A stretch of DNA of 64,000 bases from assembly GCF_015353075.1 (NCBI RefSeq), contig NZ_CP064187.1:3906001-3970000 (forward strand), read 5' to 3'. The notes under the pieces were generated by a model. That model had not been told where the DNA came from and searched no databases. It saw only the letters and a list, made by a program, of their open reading frames with translations. Source of the stretch: Rhizobium sp. 007. GTDB lineage: Bacteria; Pseudomonadota; Alphaproteobacteria; Rhizobiales; Rhizobiaceae. The position numbers and the translations under genes were made by a program. Positions 48,363 through 58,944 of the stretch are shown here, one piece after another. The first letter of the stretch is position 1. Every line of letters begins with the position of its first letter.

Positions 48363-49013
48363 CTAAGGCTTCCAGCGCAGGAAATTGGTGATCAGGGCGA
48401 GACCGAGCTTCTGGCTCTTCTCCGGATGGAATTGCGAACCTGCCATGTTGTCGCGTCCGACGAAGGCCGTCATCGCTCCGCCGTACTCCGTCGTGGCGAT
48501 GACATCGCCGGCGTTTTCGGCGGCCAGATAGTAGGAATGCACGAAATAGGCATGCAGGCCATCAGGCCCTGTCGGAATGCCTTCGAAGAGTGGATGCGGA
48601 TGCCGAAGGTCGAGCGTGTTCCAGCCGATCTGCGGAATCTTGAGGTCGGGATCGTCCGGTGTCATTTCAACGACGTCGCCAGGAATCCAGCCGAAACCTT
48701 CCGTCACCGTTTTTTCAAGGCCGCGCGACGACATCAGCTGCATACCGACGCAGATACCGAGGAACGGCCTTGCCTTCCTCTCAACCGCTTCGATCAGCGC
48801 TTCGGTCATGCCGGGAACGGCATCGAGCCCGTGGCGGCAATCGGCATAGGCACCGACACCCGGCAGAACGACGCGGTCGGCAGACGCGACATTCTCGGCC
48901 CTGTCCGTCAGGTCGATATGCGCGTCGATGCCTGCCTCGCGTGCGGCGCGTTCGAAGGCCTTCGTTGCCGAGCGCAGATTGCCCGAGCCGTAGTCGATAA
49001 TTGCGACGCGCAT
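48363..49013 (-). CDS. hisH: Imidazole glycerol phosphate synthase glutaminase subunit
   Basis: A 216-residue class I glutamine amidotransferase. The nucleophile Cys is in [12 protein letters not shown], and the His-Glu pair is in [10 protein letters not shown]. Delivers ammonia to HisF. The ATG overlaps the stop of the DUF2628 gene (ATGA). Confidence 0.96.
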   Translation of the reverse strand: MRVAIIDYGSGNLRSATKAFERAAREAGIDAHIDLTDRAENVASADRVVLPGVGAYADCRHGLDAVPGMTEALIEAVERKARPFLGICVGMQLMSSRGLEKTVTEGFGWIPGDVVEMTPDDPDLKIPQIGWNTLDLRHPHPLFEGIPTGPDGLHAYFVHSYYLAAENAGDVIATTEYGGAMTAFVGRDNMAGSQFHPEKSQKLGLALITNFLRWKP

Positions 49014-49498
49014 CAGCGTCCTCCGTTAAAGCCAAAGAGACCAAGCGAAGTCGTATTGCCATGGCGCCCGGGGGAATGCGGATGTCGCCCCCATTCCGGC
49101 GCCGGCATGCGGTCGCCATCGGCATTGGTCTCGATATTCGAAAAAAAGATCTCTTCCGCTGTCGCAAGCGAATCTGCCGTAATCACGGCTTCCTCGTTCC
49201 AGCCTTTGGAAGCGAGATTTCGGATTCGCAGGTTTTGGCCCTCGAAGCCGGCCAGGATGCAAGTGCCGAGCGTGATCGCAAAGCCTGCCGGCCAGAGTCC
49301 GGGCCGATCCATTAAAACGCCGCCGAGCCCCTGAAGCAGGAATGCTGCAAGCGCATAGAGCCAAAGCCGGTGTGCAAGAAGCCATAGCCAGGGAAAGAGA
49401 AAGCCGAGCAGCGTGAAGCCGTCGCGGATGACGCGCGTCTTCTCATGGGTGACATCCGTTCCGCCCGGAGCCGTCAAAACCAGATAGCTGGAAGTCAT
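49013..49498 (-). CDS. DUF2628 membrane protein within the his cluster
   Basis: A 161-residue protein with two or three hydrophobic stretches in residues ~30-85 ([35 protein letters not shown]) and a hydrophilic tail. It resembles the DUF2628 family of small bacterial membrane proteins of unknown function. ATG 49498 is used, with GGAGCT upstream. It lies between hisB and hisH, overlapping hisH, so it is cotranscribed; no histidine role is known. Confidence 0.8.
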   Translation of the reverse strand: MTSSYLVLTAPGGTDVTHEKTRVIRDGFTLLGFLFPWLWLLAHRLWLYALAAFLLQGLGGVLMDRPGLWPAGFAITLGTCILAGFEGQNLRIRNLASKGWNEEAVITADSLATAEEIFFSNIETNADGDRMPAPEWGRHPHSPGRHGNTTSLGLFGFNGGR

Positions 49499-49522
49499 AT
49501 CGTTCAAGCTCCCTGAAGGGGC

Positions 49523-50131
49523 TCAGACGAGCGTGCCCTTCGTCGAGGGAACACGGCCCGCCTGTCTTGGATCGATCTCTGTCGCCATGCGCAACGCGCG
49601 GGCAACGGCCTTAAAGCAGGTCTCTGCAATATGGTGGTTGTTGGCACCATAATGGTTCAAGATGTGCAAGGTGATGCCGGCGTTCTGCGCAAGTGCCTGG
49701 AAGAATTCGCGGACAAGTTCCGTGTCGAAGGTGCCGATCTTCGGCGCGTTGAAGGCGACGTTCCAGACAAGGAACGGCCGGCCGGAAAGATCGACGGCGG
49801 CTTTCGTCATCGTCTCGTCCATGGCAAGGTCGATCGAAGCATAGCGGGTGATGCCACGCCGGTCGCTGAGCGCTTTTGCAATCGCCTGGCCTATCGCAAT
49901 CCCGGTATCTTCGACCGTGTGGTGATCGTCGACATGCAGGTCGCCCTTCGTCTCGATCTCCATATCGATCAGGGAATGTCGCGAAAGCTGATCGAGCATG
50001 TGGTCGAAGAAGCCGATGCCCGTCGAGATCTTGGCTTTGCCGCTACCATCAAGATTGACGGAAACGGAAACCGAAGTCTCGTTCGTCTTGCGGGAAACAT
50101 TGCCCATGCGGCTTGCTGCAGTCTCGGCCAT
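49523..50131 (-). CDS. hisB: Imidazoleglycerol-phosphate dehydratase
   Basis: A 202-residue Mn-dependent dehydratase (monofunctional, without the phosphatase domain of enterobacterial HisB). Signatures are [20 protein letters not shown] and the second metal site [15 protein letters not shown]. First gene of the leftward his cluster; divergent from hslV with a 177-bp shared promoter region. Confidence 0.97.
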   Translation of the reverse strand: MAETAASRMGNVSRKTNETSVSVSVNLDGSGKAKISTGIGFFDHMLDQLSRHSLIDMEIETKGDLHVDDHHTVEDTGIAIGQAIAKALSDRRGITRYASIDLAMDETMTKAAVDLSGRPFLVWNVAFNAPKIGTFDTELVREFFQALAQNAGITLHILNHYGANNHHIAETCFKAVARALRMATEIDPRQAGRVPSTKGTLV

Positions 50132-50308
50132 ATGGCTGCTCCATCAGGAATGACGGCCGTTCCTTATCAGGCGTTCCCTCAAATATCCAGAAGCGCACCG
50201 GCAGAAAAACCGGCCCATTTGCAATCGGCATCGGCCAACTTACATAGGGCTCACAGGGCCGGAGAGCGGCTCGGCGTAACGCCCGCTGATCCGGGCAAGG
50301 ATGTTTTG

Positions 50309-50836
50309 ATGACAACGATTATTACAATTCGAAAGGGCGGCAAGGTGGTGATTGCCGGTGACGGCCAGGTCAGCCTCGGTCAGACCGTCATGAAGGGCAA
50401 TGCGCGCAAGGTGCGCCGCATTGGTAAGGGCGAGGTCATTGCCGGCTTTGCTGGTGCGACCGCGGACGCATTTACGCTGCTCGAGCGTCTTGAAAAGAAG
50501 CTCGAGCAGTATCCGGGCCAGTTAATGCGCGCAGCCGTTGAGCTCGCCAAGGACTGGCGCACGGACAAATATCTTCGCAATCTAGAGGCCATGATGCTGG
50601 TCGCCGACAAATCGATAACACTGGCAGTCACCGGCAACGGCGATGTTCTGGAGCCCGAGCATGGCGTCACGGCGATCGGATCTGGCGGCAACTACGCATT
50701 GGCGGCGGCGCGTGCCCTGATGGATACGGACAAGTCTGCCGAGGAGGTCGCCCGCCGCGCGCTGGATATCGCAGCCGATATCTGCGTCTATACGAACCAC
50801 AACATGGTGGTGGAAACACTGGATGCTGAAAACTAA
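50309..50836 (+). CDS. hslV: ATP-dependent protease subunit HslV
   Basis: A 175-residue N-terminal-threonine peptidase. After Met removal the chain begins [20 protein letters not shown], placing the nucleophile Thr first, and [14 protein letters not shown] is conserved. ATG 50309 has AAGGA about 10 nt upstream; longer in-frame starts would bury the catalytic Thr and are rejected. Forms a dodecamer capped by HslU. The 3' end overlaps the GNAT gene by 14 nt. Confidence 0.95.
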   Translation: MTTIITIRKGGKVVIAGDGQVSLGQTVMKGNARKVRRIGKGEVIAGFAGATADAFTLLERLEKKLEQYPGQLMRAAVELAKDWRTDKYLRNLEAMMLVADKSITLAVTGNGDVLEPEHGVTAIGSGGNYALAAARALMDTDKSAEEVARRALDIAADICVYTNHNMVVETLDAEN

Positions 50837-51347
50837 GCCTGCCTCCCGATACCGTTTCCGCGACGTCTGCCGTGAGGATTTCCCTCTTCTGGCGCAATGG
50901 CTTGCGGAGCCGCATGTCGCGAGATGGTGGGGCGAACCTTCAACGGAGCTTGGTTCGATCGAAGAGGCAATGACGAGCGAAGAAACCCGGCCAATGATCG
51001 TGGAACTGGACGGAAAGCCTATAGGTTATCTGCAAAGTTACGATCCTCATCTTGAGGAGGGCCATCCTTATCAGGATCAGCCGAAGGGTACGCTCGGCAT
51101 CGACATCTCGATCGGTATCCCGGAACTGACGGACAAGGGCCACGGTGCTGCGATCATCCGCCAGTTTACGTCCGCGCTTTTTGCAGACGGCGCCAAGCGC
51201 ATCGTGATCGATCCGGATCCTGAAAACCTTCGGGCGATCAGGGCTTACGAGAAGGCGGGCTTTCGCTACGTCGATACAAGAACTTCCATTTACGGTCCGG
51301 CCCATTTCATGGCGCTGGACGCACCCGGAGAAACGGATTTACCATGA
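50823..51347 (+). CDS. GNAT acetyltransferase (AAC(6')-like) between hslV and hslU
   Basis: A 174-residue GNAT-fold protein: [25 protein letters not shown] at the N-terminus, the acetyl-CoA site region [17 protein letters not shown], and [17 protein letters not shown]. It resembles aminoglycoside 6'-N-acetyltransferases, but closeness to known resistance enzymes cannot be judged; no substrate is assigned. It overlaps hslV by 14 nt and hslU by 4 nt, so it is part of the heat-shock protease operon. Confidence 0.85.
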   Translation: MLKTKPASRYRFRDVCREDFPLLAQWLAEPHVARWWGEPSTELGSIEEAMTSEETRPMIVELDGKPIGYLQSYDPHLEEGHPYQDQPKGTLGIDISIGIPELTDKGHGAAIIRQFTSALFADGAKRIVIDPDPENLRAIRAYEKAGFRYVDTRTSIYGPAHFMALDAPGETDLP

Positions 51348-52651
51348 CCACCTTTTCCCCCCGCGAGATCGTTTCCGAACTCGACCGCTACATTATCGGT
51401 CAGCATGAGGCCAAGCGCGCCGTGGCGATTGCGCTCCGCAACCGCTGGCGCCGTCAGCAGCTCGATCCGAGCCTGCGTGACGAAGTGATGCCCAAGAATA
51501 TCCTGATGATCGGCCCGACCGGCGTCGGCAAAACGGAGATTTCCCGCCGTCTTGCCAAGCTTGCCGGTGCGCCTTTCATCAAGGTCGAGGCAACCAAGTT
51601 CACTGAGGTCGGTTATGTCGGCCGCGATGTCGAACAAATCATCCGCGACCTCGTCGAAATCGGCATCGGGCTCGCGCGCGACAAGAAGCGCGCCGAGGTC
51701 GAATCTAAGGCTCATATGAGCGCCGAGGAACGCGTCCTTGATGCCCTTGTCGGTGCGACCGCCTCTCCTGCCACCCGTGACAGCTTCCGCAAGAAGCTGC
51801 GCAACGGTGAACTCGACGACAAGGAAATCGATATCGAGGTTGCCGACACCGGCGCGGGCATGGGCGGCTTTGAAATCCCCGGCATGCCCGGTGCCAATAT
51901 CGGTGTTCTCAACATCTCGGAAATGTTCGGCAAGGCGCTCGGCGGACGCACCAAGAAGGTCCGCACGACGGTGAAAGCCTCCTATACCGATCTCATCCGG
52001 GACGAGTCCGACAAGCTGATCGACAATGATATCATCCAGCGCGAAGCCGTGCGCGCGGTCGAAAATGATGGCATCGTCTTCCTCGACGAGATCGACAAGA
52101 TTGCGGCGCGTGACGGCGGCATGGGGGCCGGCGTGTCGCGCGAAGGCGTGCAGCGCGATCTTCTGCCACTCGTCGAGGGAACGACCGTCTCCACGAAGTA
52201 TGGACCGGTGAAGACGGACCATGTTCTCTTCATCGCCTCGGGCGCCTTCCATGTGTCGAAGCCTTCCGATCTCCTGCCGGAATTGCAGGGCCGCCTGCCG
52301 ATCCGTGTCGAACTTCGGCCGCTGACCAAGGAAGACTTCCGCCGCATCCTGACCGAAACCGAAGCGAGCCTGATCCGGCAGTATCGCGCTCTCATGGAAA
52401 CGGAGAATCTGAATCTAGAATTCACCGACGATGCGATCGATGCCCTAGCTGATGTCGCAGTCCATCTGAACTCTTCGGTCGAAAACATCGGCGCTCGCCG
52501 GCTGCAGACGGTGATGGAACGTGTCCTGGACGATATTTCCTTCAACGCGCCGGATCGCGGTGGTTCGGCGATAAAGATTGACTCGGCCTATGTGCGTGAA
52601 CACGTCGGCGATCTGGCGCAAAACACGGATCTCTCGCGCTTCATCCTGTGA
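51344..52651 (+). CDS. hslU: ATP-dependent protease ATPase subunit HslU
   Basis: A 435-residue AAA+ unfoldase. Walker A is [17 protein letters not shown], Walker [10 protein letters not shown], the pore region [10 protein letters not shown], and the C-terminal SRFIL tail docks into HslV. Partner of hslV two genes upstream. Start ATG overlaps the GNAT stop. Confidence 0.97.
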   Translation: MTTFSPREIVSELDRYIIGQHEAKRAVAIALRNRWRRQQLDPSLRDEVMPKNILMIGPTGVGKTEISRRLAKLAGAPFIKVEATKFTEVGYVGRDVEQIIRDLVEIGIGLARDKKRAEVESKAHMSAEERVLDALVGATASPATRDSFRKKLRNGELDDKEIDIEVADTGAGMGGFEIPGMPGANIGVLNISEMFGKALGGRTKKVRTTVKASYTDLIRDESDKLIDNDIIQREAVRAVENDGIVFLDEIDKIAARDGGMGAGVSREGVQRDLLPLVEGTTVSTKYGPVKTDHVLFIASGAFHVSKPSDLLPELQGRLPIRVELRPLTKEDFRRILTETEASLIRQYRALMETENLNLEFTDDAIDALADVAVHLNSSVENIGARRLQTVMERVLDDISFNAPDRGGSAIKIDSAYVREHVGDLAQNTDLSRFIL

Positions 52652-52716
52652 TATTGCCGCACCGGCTGCAACCTTTGCAGGTTCCACAGCGGATTTCGAC
52701 AGTCTGAACTCTCGAC

Positions 52717-52749
52717 AGCGGGCCTTTTACTTCTTAGTGAAGGCCCGCT
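52717..52749 (+). terminator. Hairpin after hslU
   Basis: Perfect 10-bp stem AGCGGGCCTT/AAGGCCCGCT with a 13-nt loop. Followed only by TTGTGTG, so it is a weaker terminator candidate. Confidence 0.6.
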
Positions 52750-52838
52750 TGTGTGAACGCGGCTTTATTCGGCCAAGATTCTGGTCCAGTCAGCGCGCTT
52801 CGCCATGAAGACGATATAACCAGACGGAATAGCTGATC

Positions 52839-53786
52839 GTGCGACGCCTTTTGACATGCTTCCTGATCGCCATTGCGGCGCTCACATCCGTGCCAGCCTA
52901 TGCCGTTGAGGTCGTGCCGCCCGGCAATCGCAACATCGAGCAGCCGGCGGTTCCGGGCGCATCCGTCCGTCGCACCAAGGGCACCAAGTCGACCTTCGAC
53001 CGGAAGTACGAGAAAGTTTACGAACTGCTCTCCACCGATCGCGAACTGATGGGCAAGATCAGGAAGACGGCCGCCGCCTACAGCATCGATCCCATCCACA
53101 TCATCGGCGCCATCGTCGGCGAGCACACTTATAACGTCGATGCTTATGACCGCCTTCAGTCCTACTACGTGAAGGCCGCCTCCTATGCCGGCGAGAGCTT
53201 CCGCTTTGCCTACGAGGGCGAGGATGTCGACACCTTCGTCGATCGTCCGCAGTTTGCAGAGTGCAACGGCAAGCGTGATTCCTATCTGCTCTGGAGCTGC
53301 CGTGAGGATGTTTGGGAACGCGACTTCCGTGGAAAGGCTGTGGACGGCAAGAGCTTCCCGAACAATCGCTTCAGCGCTGTGTTCTTCCAACCGTTTTATG
53401 CCGGTCAGACCTTTGGTCTCGGCCAGGTGAACCCGCTGACGGCATTAATGCTCTCGGATCTGGTCAGCCGTGTTTCCGGCTATCCGAGACTGAACGAAAA
53501 GGACGCCGGCGCCGTTTACAGCGCCATCATGGAGCCGGATATCTCGCTCGCCTTCGTTGCGGCCTCGATTCGCGAGTCGATCGAAGATTACAAGCAGATC
53601 GCCGGCATGGATATTTCGAAGAATCCTGGTCTGACCGCGACGCTTTACAATGTCGGCAATTCGCGCCAGCGCGCTTTGGCTCTTGCCGCGAAGAACCGGG
53701 CCTCAGGTGCGCTAGTCTGGCCAGAGGAGAATTATTACGGCTGGCTGATCAACGACAAGCTGGACGAGCTTGAGGGCCTGCTCTAA
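52839..53786 (+). CDS. DUF1402 exported protein, lysozyme-fold-like motifs
   Basis: A 315-residue protein with an N-terminal signal peptide (RRLLTCFLIAIAALTSVPAYA). A possible Glu in HIIGAIVGEHTYN, then FGLGQVNPLTALM and TLYNVGNSRQRA, mirror the E / GLMQ.P.TA / YNAG order of lytic transglycosylases. DUF1402 has no assigned activity, so a periplasmic peptidoglycan role is inference. The start is GTG 52839. Probably its own unit, followed by an imperfect hairpin. Confidence 0.75.
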   Translation: MRRLLTCFLIAIAALTSVPAYAVEVVPPGNRNIEQPAVPGASVRRTKGTKSTFDRKYEKVYELLSTDRELMGKIRKTAAAYSIDPIHIIGAIVGEHTYNVDAYDRLQSYYVKAASYAGESFRFAYEGEDVDTFVDRPQFAECNGKRDSYLLWSCREDVWERDFRGKAVDGKSFPNNRFSAVFFQPFYAGQTFGLGQVNPLTALMLSDLVSRVSGYPRLNEKDAGAVYSAIMEPDISLAFVAASIRESIEDYKQIAGMDISKNPGLTATLYNVGNSRQRALALAAKNRASGALVWPEENYYGWLINDKLDELEGLL

Positions 53787-53792
53787 CCTTCG

Positions 53793-53825
53793 CCTTTGCG
53801 GGAGGTTATAATCCTCCGCGAAAGG
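53793..53825 (+). terminator. Imperfect hairpin between DUF1402 and P450 genes
   Basis: Arms CCTTTGCGGGAGG and CCTCCGCGAAAGG pair at 10 of 13 positions with a 3-bp internal loop and a 7-nt terminal loop. It ends 8 nt before the P450 ATG. Could be a weak terminator, or affect P450 translation. Confidence 0.4.
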
Positions 53826-53833
53826 CCGTTTCC

Positions 53834-55246
53834 ATGGATATGCGACCGGAACCGTTTGTTCCACCCGCACCGCTGCCGCGCTCTGTGCCGCCATCGCGGC
53901 TGGAGATGATCCGCACGATCCTTCGCAATCCGCTGGAGCTCTGGGGCGAGCCGTCCTACACGCTTCCCTGGATCAAGACGCGCTTCTTCCACGATAGCAC
54001 GATCATCGTCAACGATCCGGGTCTCATCAAACATGTGCTGGTCGACAACGTCGCGAACTACCGCATGGCGGATATCCGCCAGCTCGTATTGCGCCCCATA
54101 TTGCGCGACGGATTGCTGACGGCCGAAGGGGAGGTCTGGAAGCGATCGCGCAAGGCGGTTGCTCCCGTTTTCACGCCGCGCCACGCCAACGGTTTCGCAG
54201 GGCAAATGCTGCTGCAATCCGAGGTCTATGCGCGAAAATACGAAGCGGTCGGAGGCGAGAGCCAAGTATTCGAAATCGCCAGCGATATGACCGAGCTCAC
54301 TTTTGCGATCCTCGCCGATACGCTGTTTTCCGGTGAGATCGTCACCGCATCAGACAGCTTTGCTGAGGATGTGAACGCGCTTTTGCACCGTATGGGCCGC
54401 GTCGATCCCATGGATCTCCTGCGAGCGCCGCCCTGGGTGCCGCGGGTGACACGCATTGGTGGCCAGAAGGTTCTCGACAAATTCCGCAACATCGTGCGCG
54501 AGACGATGGACGCCAGGCTCCGGCGCATGGCTGCCGATCGCGGCTCGGCGCCGGAAGATTTTCTGACTCTGCTGCTCGACCGGGCAGCAACGGGCGCCCT
54601 CACCAATGAAGAGATCGAAGACAATATTCTGACCTTCATCGGCGCGGGTCACGAAACGACGGCGCGAGCGCTCGCATGGACGCTCTATTGCGTGGCGAAC
54701 AGTCCGCATATCCGCGACGCGATGGAGGAAGAGATCGGCCGCGTTCTCGCAAGCGGCGCCGAGCCCGTCGAATGGCTCGATCAGATGCCCTTCACCCGCG
54801 CCGCCTTCGAAGAGGCCCTACGGCTCTATCCGCCGGCGCCGTCGATCGACCGCGCGGCGATCGCTGACGACAGCTGGACAGATTCCAAGGGCGAGAAGGT
54901 CGATATCCATGCCGGCATGACGGTGCTCGTCATGCCCTGGACTCTTCACCGGCATGAGCTCTATTGGGAGAAGCCGCGTGCCTATATGCCCGAGCGGTTT
55001 TTCCCGGAAAACCGCGGCAAGATCGGCCGGTTCCAGTTCCTGCCATTCGGTGCGGGTCCGCGCGTCTGCATCGGTGCCACCTTCGCCATGCAGGAGGCGG
55101 TCGTCGCGCTAGCCGTATTGATGAGCCGTTTCCGCTTCGATGTGACGGAAAAGACCAATCCCTGGCCGGTGCAAAAGCTGACGACCCAACCTCAAAACGG
55201 TCTGCCGATGCGCGTCACGCAGCGTACTGTTTCCTTGTCGGCATAA
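53834..55246 (+). CDS. Cytochrome P450
   Basis: A 470-residue soluble P450. The I-helix oxygen motif is FIGAGHETTARAL, the K-helix ExxR is EEALRLYPP, and the haem loop is FLPFGAGPRVCIGATFAM with the axial Cys. No membrane anchor at the N-terminus. It resembles the bacterial CYP139/CYP1xx-type group that includes fatty-acid hydroxylase-like members; the substrate and redox partner are unknown, and no ferredoxin is adjacent. Confidence 0.92.
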   Translation: MDMRPEPFVPPAPLPRSVPPSRLEMIRTILRNPLELWGEPSYTLPWIKTRFFHDSTIIVNDPGLIKHVLVDNVANYRMADIRQLVLRPILRDGLLTAEGEVWKRSRKAVAPVFTPRHANGFAGQMLLQSEVYARKYEAVGGESQVFEIASDMTELTFAILADTLFSGEIVTASDSFAEDVNALLHRMGRVDPMDLLRAPPWVPRVTRIGGQKVLDKFRNIVRETMDARLRRMAADRGSAPEDFLTLLLDRAATGALTNEEIEDNILTFIGAGHETTARALAWTLYCVANSPHIRDAMEEEIGRVLASGAEPVEWLDQMPFTRAAFEEALRLYPPAPSIDRAAIADDSWTDSKGEKVDIHAGMTVLVMPWTLHRHELYWEKPRAYMPERFFPENRGKIGRFQFLPFGAGPRVCIGATFAMQEAVVALAVLMSRFRFDVTEKTNPWPVQKLTTQPQNGLPMRVTQRTVSLSA

Positions 55247-55338
55247 ATCTTTCGAACTATTGCAGAATTGACTATGAATGACAGCGGCGCAAATTGACAG
55301 CAGTGTGAAAACGCCGCCTTCCGCGGGAGGAGAATTGC

Positions 55339-57510
55339 ATGAGCTGCATCGAAAAGAACGGTCTTTCCATCGAAACTGTCCTTCATGACTTCATCGTCAA
55401 CGAAGTGCTTCCCGGCCTTCCGGTTGACGCGGATGCATTTTTCGCCGGCTTTTCCGCAATCGTTCATGACCTCGCGCCGAAGAACCGCGAACTGCTTCTG
55501 AAACGCGATCACCTGCAGGCGCTTATTGACGAATGGTATCGCCAGAACGGTGCGCCGGCGGACATGGAAAGCTATCAGGCCTTTCTGCGCCAAATCGGCT
55601 ACCTGCTGCCGGAAGGCTCGGATTTCCAAGTTTCGACCGAGAATGTCGATCCCGAGATCGCTTCGATTGCGGGGCCTCAGCTCGTCGTTCCTGTCATGAA
55701 TGCGCGTTACGCCCTGAACGCCGCAAATGCGCGCTGGGGCTCACTTTATGATGCGCTTTACGGCACGGATGCCATTCCCGAAAGCGACGGAGCGGAAAAA
55801 GGCAAGGGATACAATCCGAAGCGCGGCGAAAAGGTCATCGCCTGGGTTCGCGATTTTCTGGACAGCGCCGCGCCGCTCGAAGGCGCGAGCTGGAAGGATG
55901 CGGCTGCCTTCAAGGCGGACGGCGGAAATCTCGCGGTCACCTCGACGGACGGCGAAAAACTGGCGCTCACGGATAATCGGCATTTCGCCGGCTATCGAGG
56001 CGATGCGGAGACGCCGACACATCTTCTCTTGAAAAACAACGGTATTCACATCGAGATTATCATCGATGGCTCGACGCCGATCGGAAAGGGCGATCCGGCG
56101 CAGATCTCCGATGTCTGGCTCGAATCTGCGATCACGACGATCATGGACTGTGAGGATTCGATCGCCGCCGTCGATGCCGAGGACAAGGTCGTCGTCTATC
56201 GCAACTGGCTTGGTCTCATGAAGGGTGACCTGCAGGAGGAGGTGAGCAAGGGCGGCGCGACTTTCGTCCGCAAGCTCAATCCCGACATCACCTATCAGGC
56301 GCCGGACGGCTCCGCCTTTGACTTGCACCGCCGCTCGCTGATGCTCGTCCGCAATGTCGGCCACCTTATGGGTAATCCGGCTATCCTCGACCGCGACGGC
56401 CGGGAAGTTCCTGAAGGCATCATGGATGCCGCCATTACGGGCCTGATCGCGCTTTACGATATCGGTCCCAACGGCCTCCACAAGAACTCGCGCACCGGCT
56501 CGATGTATGTCGTCAAGCCGAAGATGCATGGGCCTGAGGAAGTGGCCTTCGCCGTCGAGATTTTCTCCCGCGTCGAAGAACTGCTCGGCATGCCGAAGAA
56601 CACGATGAAGATGGGGATCATGGATGAGGAGCGCCGCACGACGGTAAATCTCAAGGAATGCATTCGTGCTGCCCGCGAGCGCGTCGTCTTCATCAATACC
56701 GGCTTCCTCGACCGTACCGGAGACGAGATCCATACCTCGATGGAAGCAGGCCCGATGATCCGCAAGGGCGATATGAAGCAGGCGGCCTGGATTTCCGCCT
56801 ACGAGAACTGGAACGTCGATATCGGCCTCGAATGCGGCCTGTCCGGTCACGCGCAGATCGGTAAGGGCATGTGGGCGATGCCTGACCTGATGGCAGCCAT
56901 GCTGGAGCAGAAGATCGCTCACCCGAAGGCCGGCGCCAACACCGCCTGGGTTCCCTCGCCAACCGCAGCAACACTGCATGCGACGCATTATCACCGGATC
57001 AACGTGGCCGATGTTCAGCGCGGACTGAAGGATCGTGCCCGCGCCAAGCTCTCCGATATCCTTTCCGTTCCTGTCGCCACCCGGCCGAACTGGACAGCGG
57101 AAGAAATCCAGCGAGAACTCGACAATAATGCGCAGGGTATCCTCGGCTACGTCGTCCGTTGGGTCGATCAAGGTGTCGGCTGCTCAAAGGTGCCCGACAT
57201 CAACAATGTCGGGCTGATGGAAGACCGCGCAACGCTTCGCATTTCCGCTCAGCACATGGCCAACTGGCTGCACCACAAGGTCGTCAGCGAAGCGCAGATC
57301 ATCGAAACGATGAAGCGCATGGCCGCAGTCGTCGATCAGCAGAATGCCGGCGATCCTGCCTATATACCGATGGCGGAGAATTTGGAGCGCTCGGTCGCCT
57401 TCCAGGCTGCCGTCGATCTTGTCTTGAAGGGCAGGGAGCAGCCGAGCGGCTACACGGAACCGGTTCTTCATCGCCGCCGTCTTGAGCTCAAAGGCAAGCA
57501 GGCTGCATAA
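55339..57510 (+). CDS. glcB: Malate synthase G
   Basis: A 723-residue enzyme that condenses glyoxylate and acetyl-CoA to malate (glyoxylate bypass and glycolate use). Visible landmarks are [24 protein letters not shown], the glyoxylate-site region [14 protein letters not shown] and [16 protein letters not shown]. Length matches the G isoform (E. coli 723). A strong GGGAGGAG ribosome site precedes the ATG. Isocitrate lyase is not in the window. Confidence 0.97.
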   Translation: MSCIEKNGLSIETVLHDFIVNEVLPGLPVDADAFFAGFSAIVHDLAPKNRELLLKRDHLQALIDEWYRQNGAPADMESYQAFLRQIGYLLPEGSDFQVSTENVDPEIASIAGPQLVVPVMNARYALNAANARWGSLYDALYGTDAIPESDGAEKGKGYNPKRGEKVIAWVRDFLDSAAPLEGASWKDAAAFKADGGNLAVTSTDGEKLALTDNRHFAGYRGDAETPTHLLLKNNGIHIEIIIDGSTPIGKGDPAQISDVWLESAITTIMDCEDSIAAVDAEDKVVVYRNWLGLMKGDLQEEVSKGGATFVRKLNPDITYQAPDGSAFDLHRRSLMLVRNVGHLMGNPAILDRDGREVPEGIMDAAITGLIALYDIGPNGLHKNSRTGSMYVVKPKMHGPEEVAFAVEIFSRVEELLGMPKNTMKMGIMDEERRTTVNLKECIRAARERVVFINTGFLDRTGDEIHTSMEAGPMIRKGDMKQAAWISAYENWNVDIGLECGLSGHAQIGKGMWAMPDLMAAMLEQKIAHPKAGANTAWVPSPTAATLHATHYHRINVADVQRGLKDRARAKLSDILSVPVATRPNWTAEEIQRELDNNAQGILGYVVRWVDQGVGCSKVPDINNVGLMEDRATLRISAQHMANWLHHKVVSEAQIIETMKRMAAVVDQQNAGDPAYIPMAENLERSVAFQAAVDLVLKGREQPSGYTEPVLHRRRLELKGKQAA

Positions 57511-57525
57511 GGCTCATGATCTAAC

Positions 57526-57563
57526 AAAAAGGCCACCGGAAGAAAATTCCGGCGGCCTTTTTT
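57526..57563. terminator. Bidirectional terminator after glcB
   Basis: Long stem AAAAAGGCC-A-CCGGAA / TTCCGG-C-GGCCTTTTT (one A/C mismatch) with a 6-nt loop. T-runs on both strands serve glcB and the convergent L,D-transpeptidase gene. Confidence 0.9.
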
Positions 57564-57584
57564 ATAACGAATTCGCTTTTTAGC

Positions 57585-58265
57585 TTACTGGATAACGATG
57601 ACCTTGGTCGCCTTGCCCGGACGGACACGGCTGTAGAGGTCGATAACGTCCTGGTTCATGAGGCGGATACAGCCGGACGAAGCCGCGGTGCCGATGGAGG
57701 CCCATTCGGGCGTGCCGTGAAGACGGAAAAGGGTGTCCTGACCCTTTTCGTTGAAAAGATACATGGCGCGTGCGCCGAGCGGATTCGTGAGACCTGGGCC
57801 CATGCCGTCTTCGACGTATTTTGCAATGTCGGGCTTGCGGACGGCCATCTCCTTCGGCGGATGCCAGGTCGGCCATTCCTGCTTCCAGGCGACATAGGCC
57901 GTGCCGGCCCATGCGAAGCCCTGCTTGCCGACGCCGATGCCGTAGCGCATCGCCTTGCCGCCCGGAAGGACGTAGTAAAGGTGGCGTTCGCGGGTGTTGA
58001 CGATGATCGTGCCCGGACGCTCGGTCGTCTCGTAGGAAACGATCTGTCGGCGGAACTCCGGCTTGACGCGCTGGATCGGGATGGCGGGTAGAGCGTATCC
58101 GGCATCAGTCCTCACGCCGTAGGCGTCATCGAAGATCTGCGCCGTCTGGACAGTCGGGCCGGCGGCATTGTCTTCGAGGGAAGCGCGATCGGAATTGGTG
58201 GAGCAGCCGGCCAGAGCGAGGGTCGCGATCAGGCCGAACACAGGGAATGCATTGCGGATGCGCAT
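57585..58265 (-). CDS. L,D-transpeptidase lipoprotein (YkuD family)
   Basis: A 226-residue periplasmic enzyme. The N-terminal signal with lipobox LALAGC makes it a probable lipoprotein, and a C-terminal YkuD domain has LHGTPEWASIGTAASSGCIRLMNQD, with the active-site Cys. It forms 3-3 peptidoglycan crosslinks or attaches proteins to the wall. Rhizobiales rely heavily on such enzymes for polar growth. Convergent with glcB. Confidence 0.93.
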   Translation of the reverse strand: MRIRNAFPVFGLIATLALAGCSTNSDRASLEDNAAGPTVQTAQIFDDAYGVRTDAGYALPAIPIQRVKPEFRRQIVSYETTERPGTIIVNTRERHLYYVLPGGKAMRYGIGVGKQGFAWAGTAYVAWKQEWPTWHPPKEMAVRKPDIAKYVEDGMGPGLTNPLGARAMYLFNEKGQDTLFRLHGTPEWASIGTAASSGCIRLMNQDVIDLYSRVRPGKATKVIVIQ

Positions 58266-58443
58266 GAATATCTCTTAGGATTGGCAGTGAGGAAACGGTC
58301 TTGGAACCATCTTTGATTATGGTTTATTTTCGATTAACTTCGTCTTTGCAAGATGTTGCAGTGCGACGAGAGTTGCCCGCAGCGGCAAAGTAGAACCGCA
58401 TGGTTTTTTTGCAACAGAGCGCAGTGTTCCCAAACGGTTATCC

Positions 58444-58938
58444 ATGACGATTTTGAGCGTTTACAATAACAATCCGTTAATAGATGGCCGGCAATCGGAC
58501 AGAGCTATGCTCGTGCGCCGAGGGACTCAGATATTACTTCACGACATGCGTCATGCGGTTCTGCCTGAACTGCCGTTGGCGAGCGGCCGGCGCGCCGATC
58601 TGATCACCATGTCGGAAAAGGGCGAGATCTGGATTATCGAGATCAAAACCTCAATCGAGGATTTTCGCGTTGATCGCAAATGGCCCGAATACCGGCTGCA
58701 TTGCGACCGGCTCTTCTTTGCGACGCACAAGGATGTACCGCTTGATATCTTCCCGGCGGAATGCGGACTGTTCCTGTCGGACGGCTATGGCGCGCATATG
58801 ATCCGCGAAGCGCCGGAACACCGCCTGGCGCCGGCAACCCGCAAGTCGGTCATGCTGAATTTCTCCCGTGCCGCCGCGCAGAGACTGATGCTGGCCGAAT
58901 GGGCGAATGGCAAGCAGCTTGCCACCGACGATATTTAA
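58444..58938 (+). CDS. mmcB: MmcB family DNA repair protein
   Basis: A 164-residue protein with a PD-(D/E)XK-like core: RRADLITMSEKGEIWIIEIK gives the D-...-ExK nuclease signature, followed by KWPEYRLHCDRLFF. MmcB proteins act in damage tolerance with ImuAB/DnaE2 in Caulobacter. The 178-bp upstream gap from the L,D-transpeptidase gene is AT-rich and holds promoters. It ends 6 nt from the convergent actR gene. Confidence 0.85.
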   Translation: MTILSVYNNNPLIDGRQSDRAMLVRRGTQILLHDMRHAVLPELPLASGRRADLITMSEKGEIWIIEIKTSIEDFRVDRKWPEYRLHCDRLFFATHKDVPLDIFPAECGLFLSDGYGAHMIREAPEHRLAPATRKSVMLNFSRAAAQRLMLAEWANGKQLATDDI

Positions 58939-58944
58939 CAGCGG

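Noticed and set aside
50132..50308. Heat-shock (RpoH) promoter for hslV
   Set aside because: No pair resembling CTTGAA and CCATAT-type boxes at suitable spacing was found by eye, although heat control would be expected.
55741..57171. 476-residue minus-strand ORF
   Set aside because: Antisense shadow of glcB.
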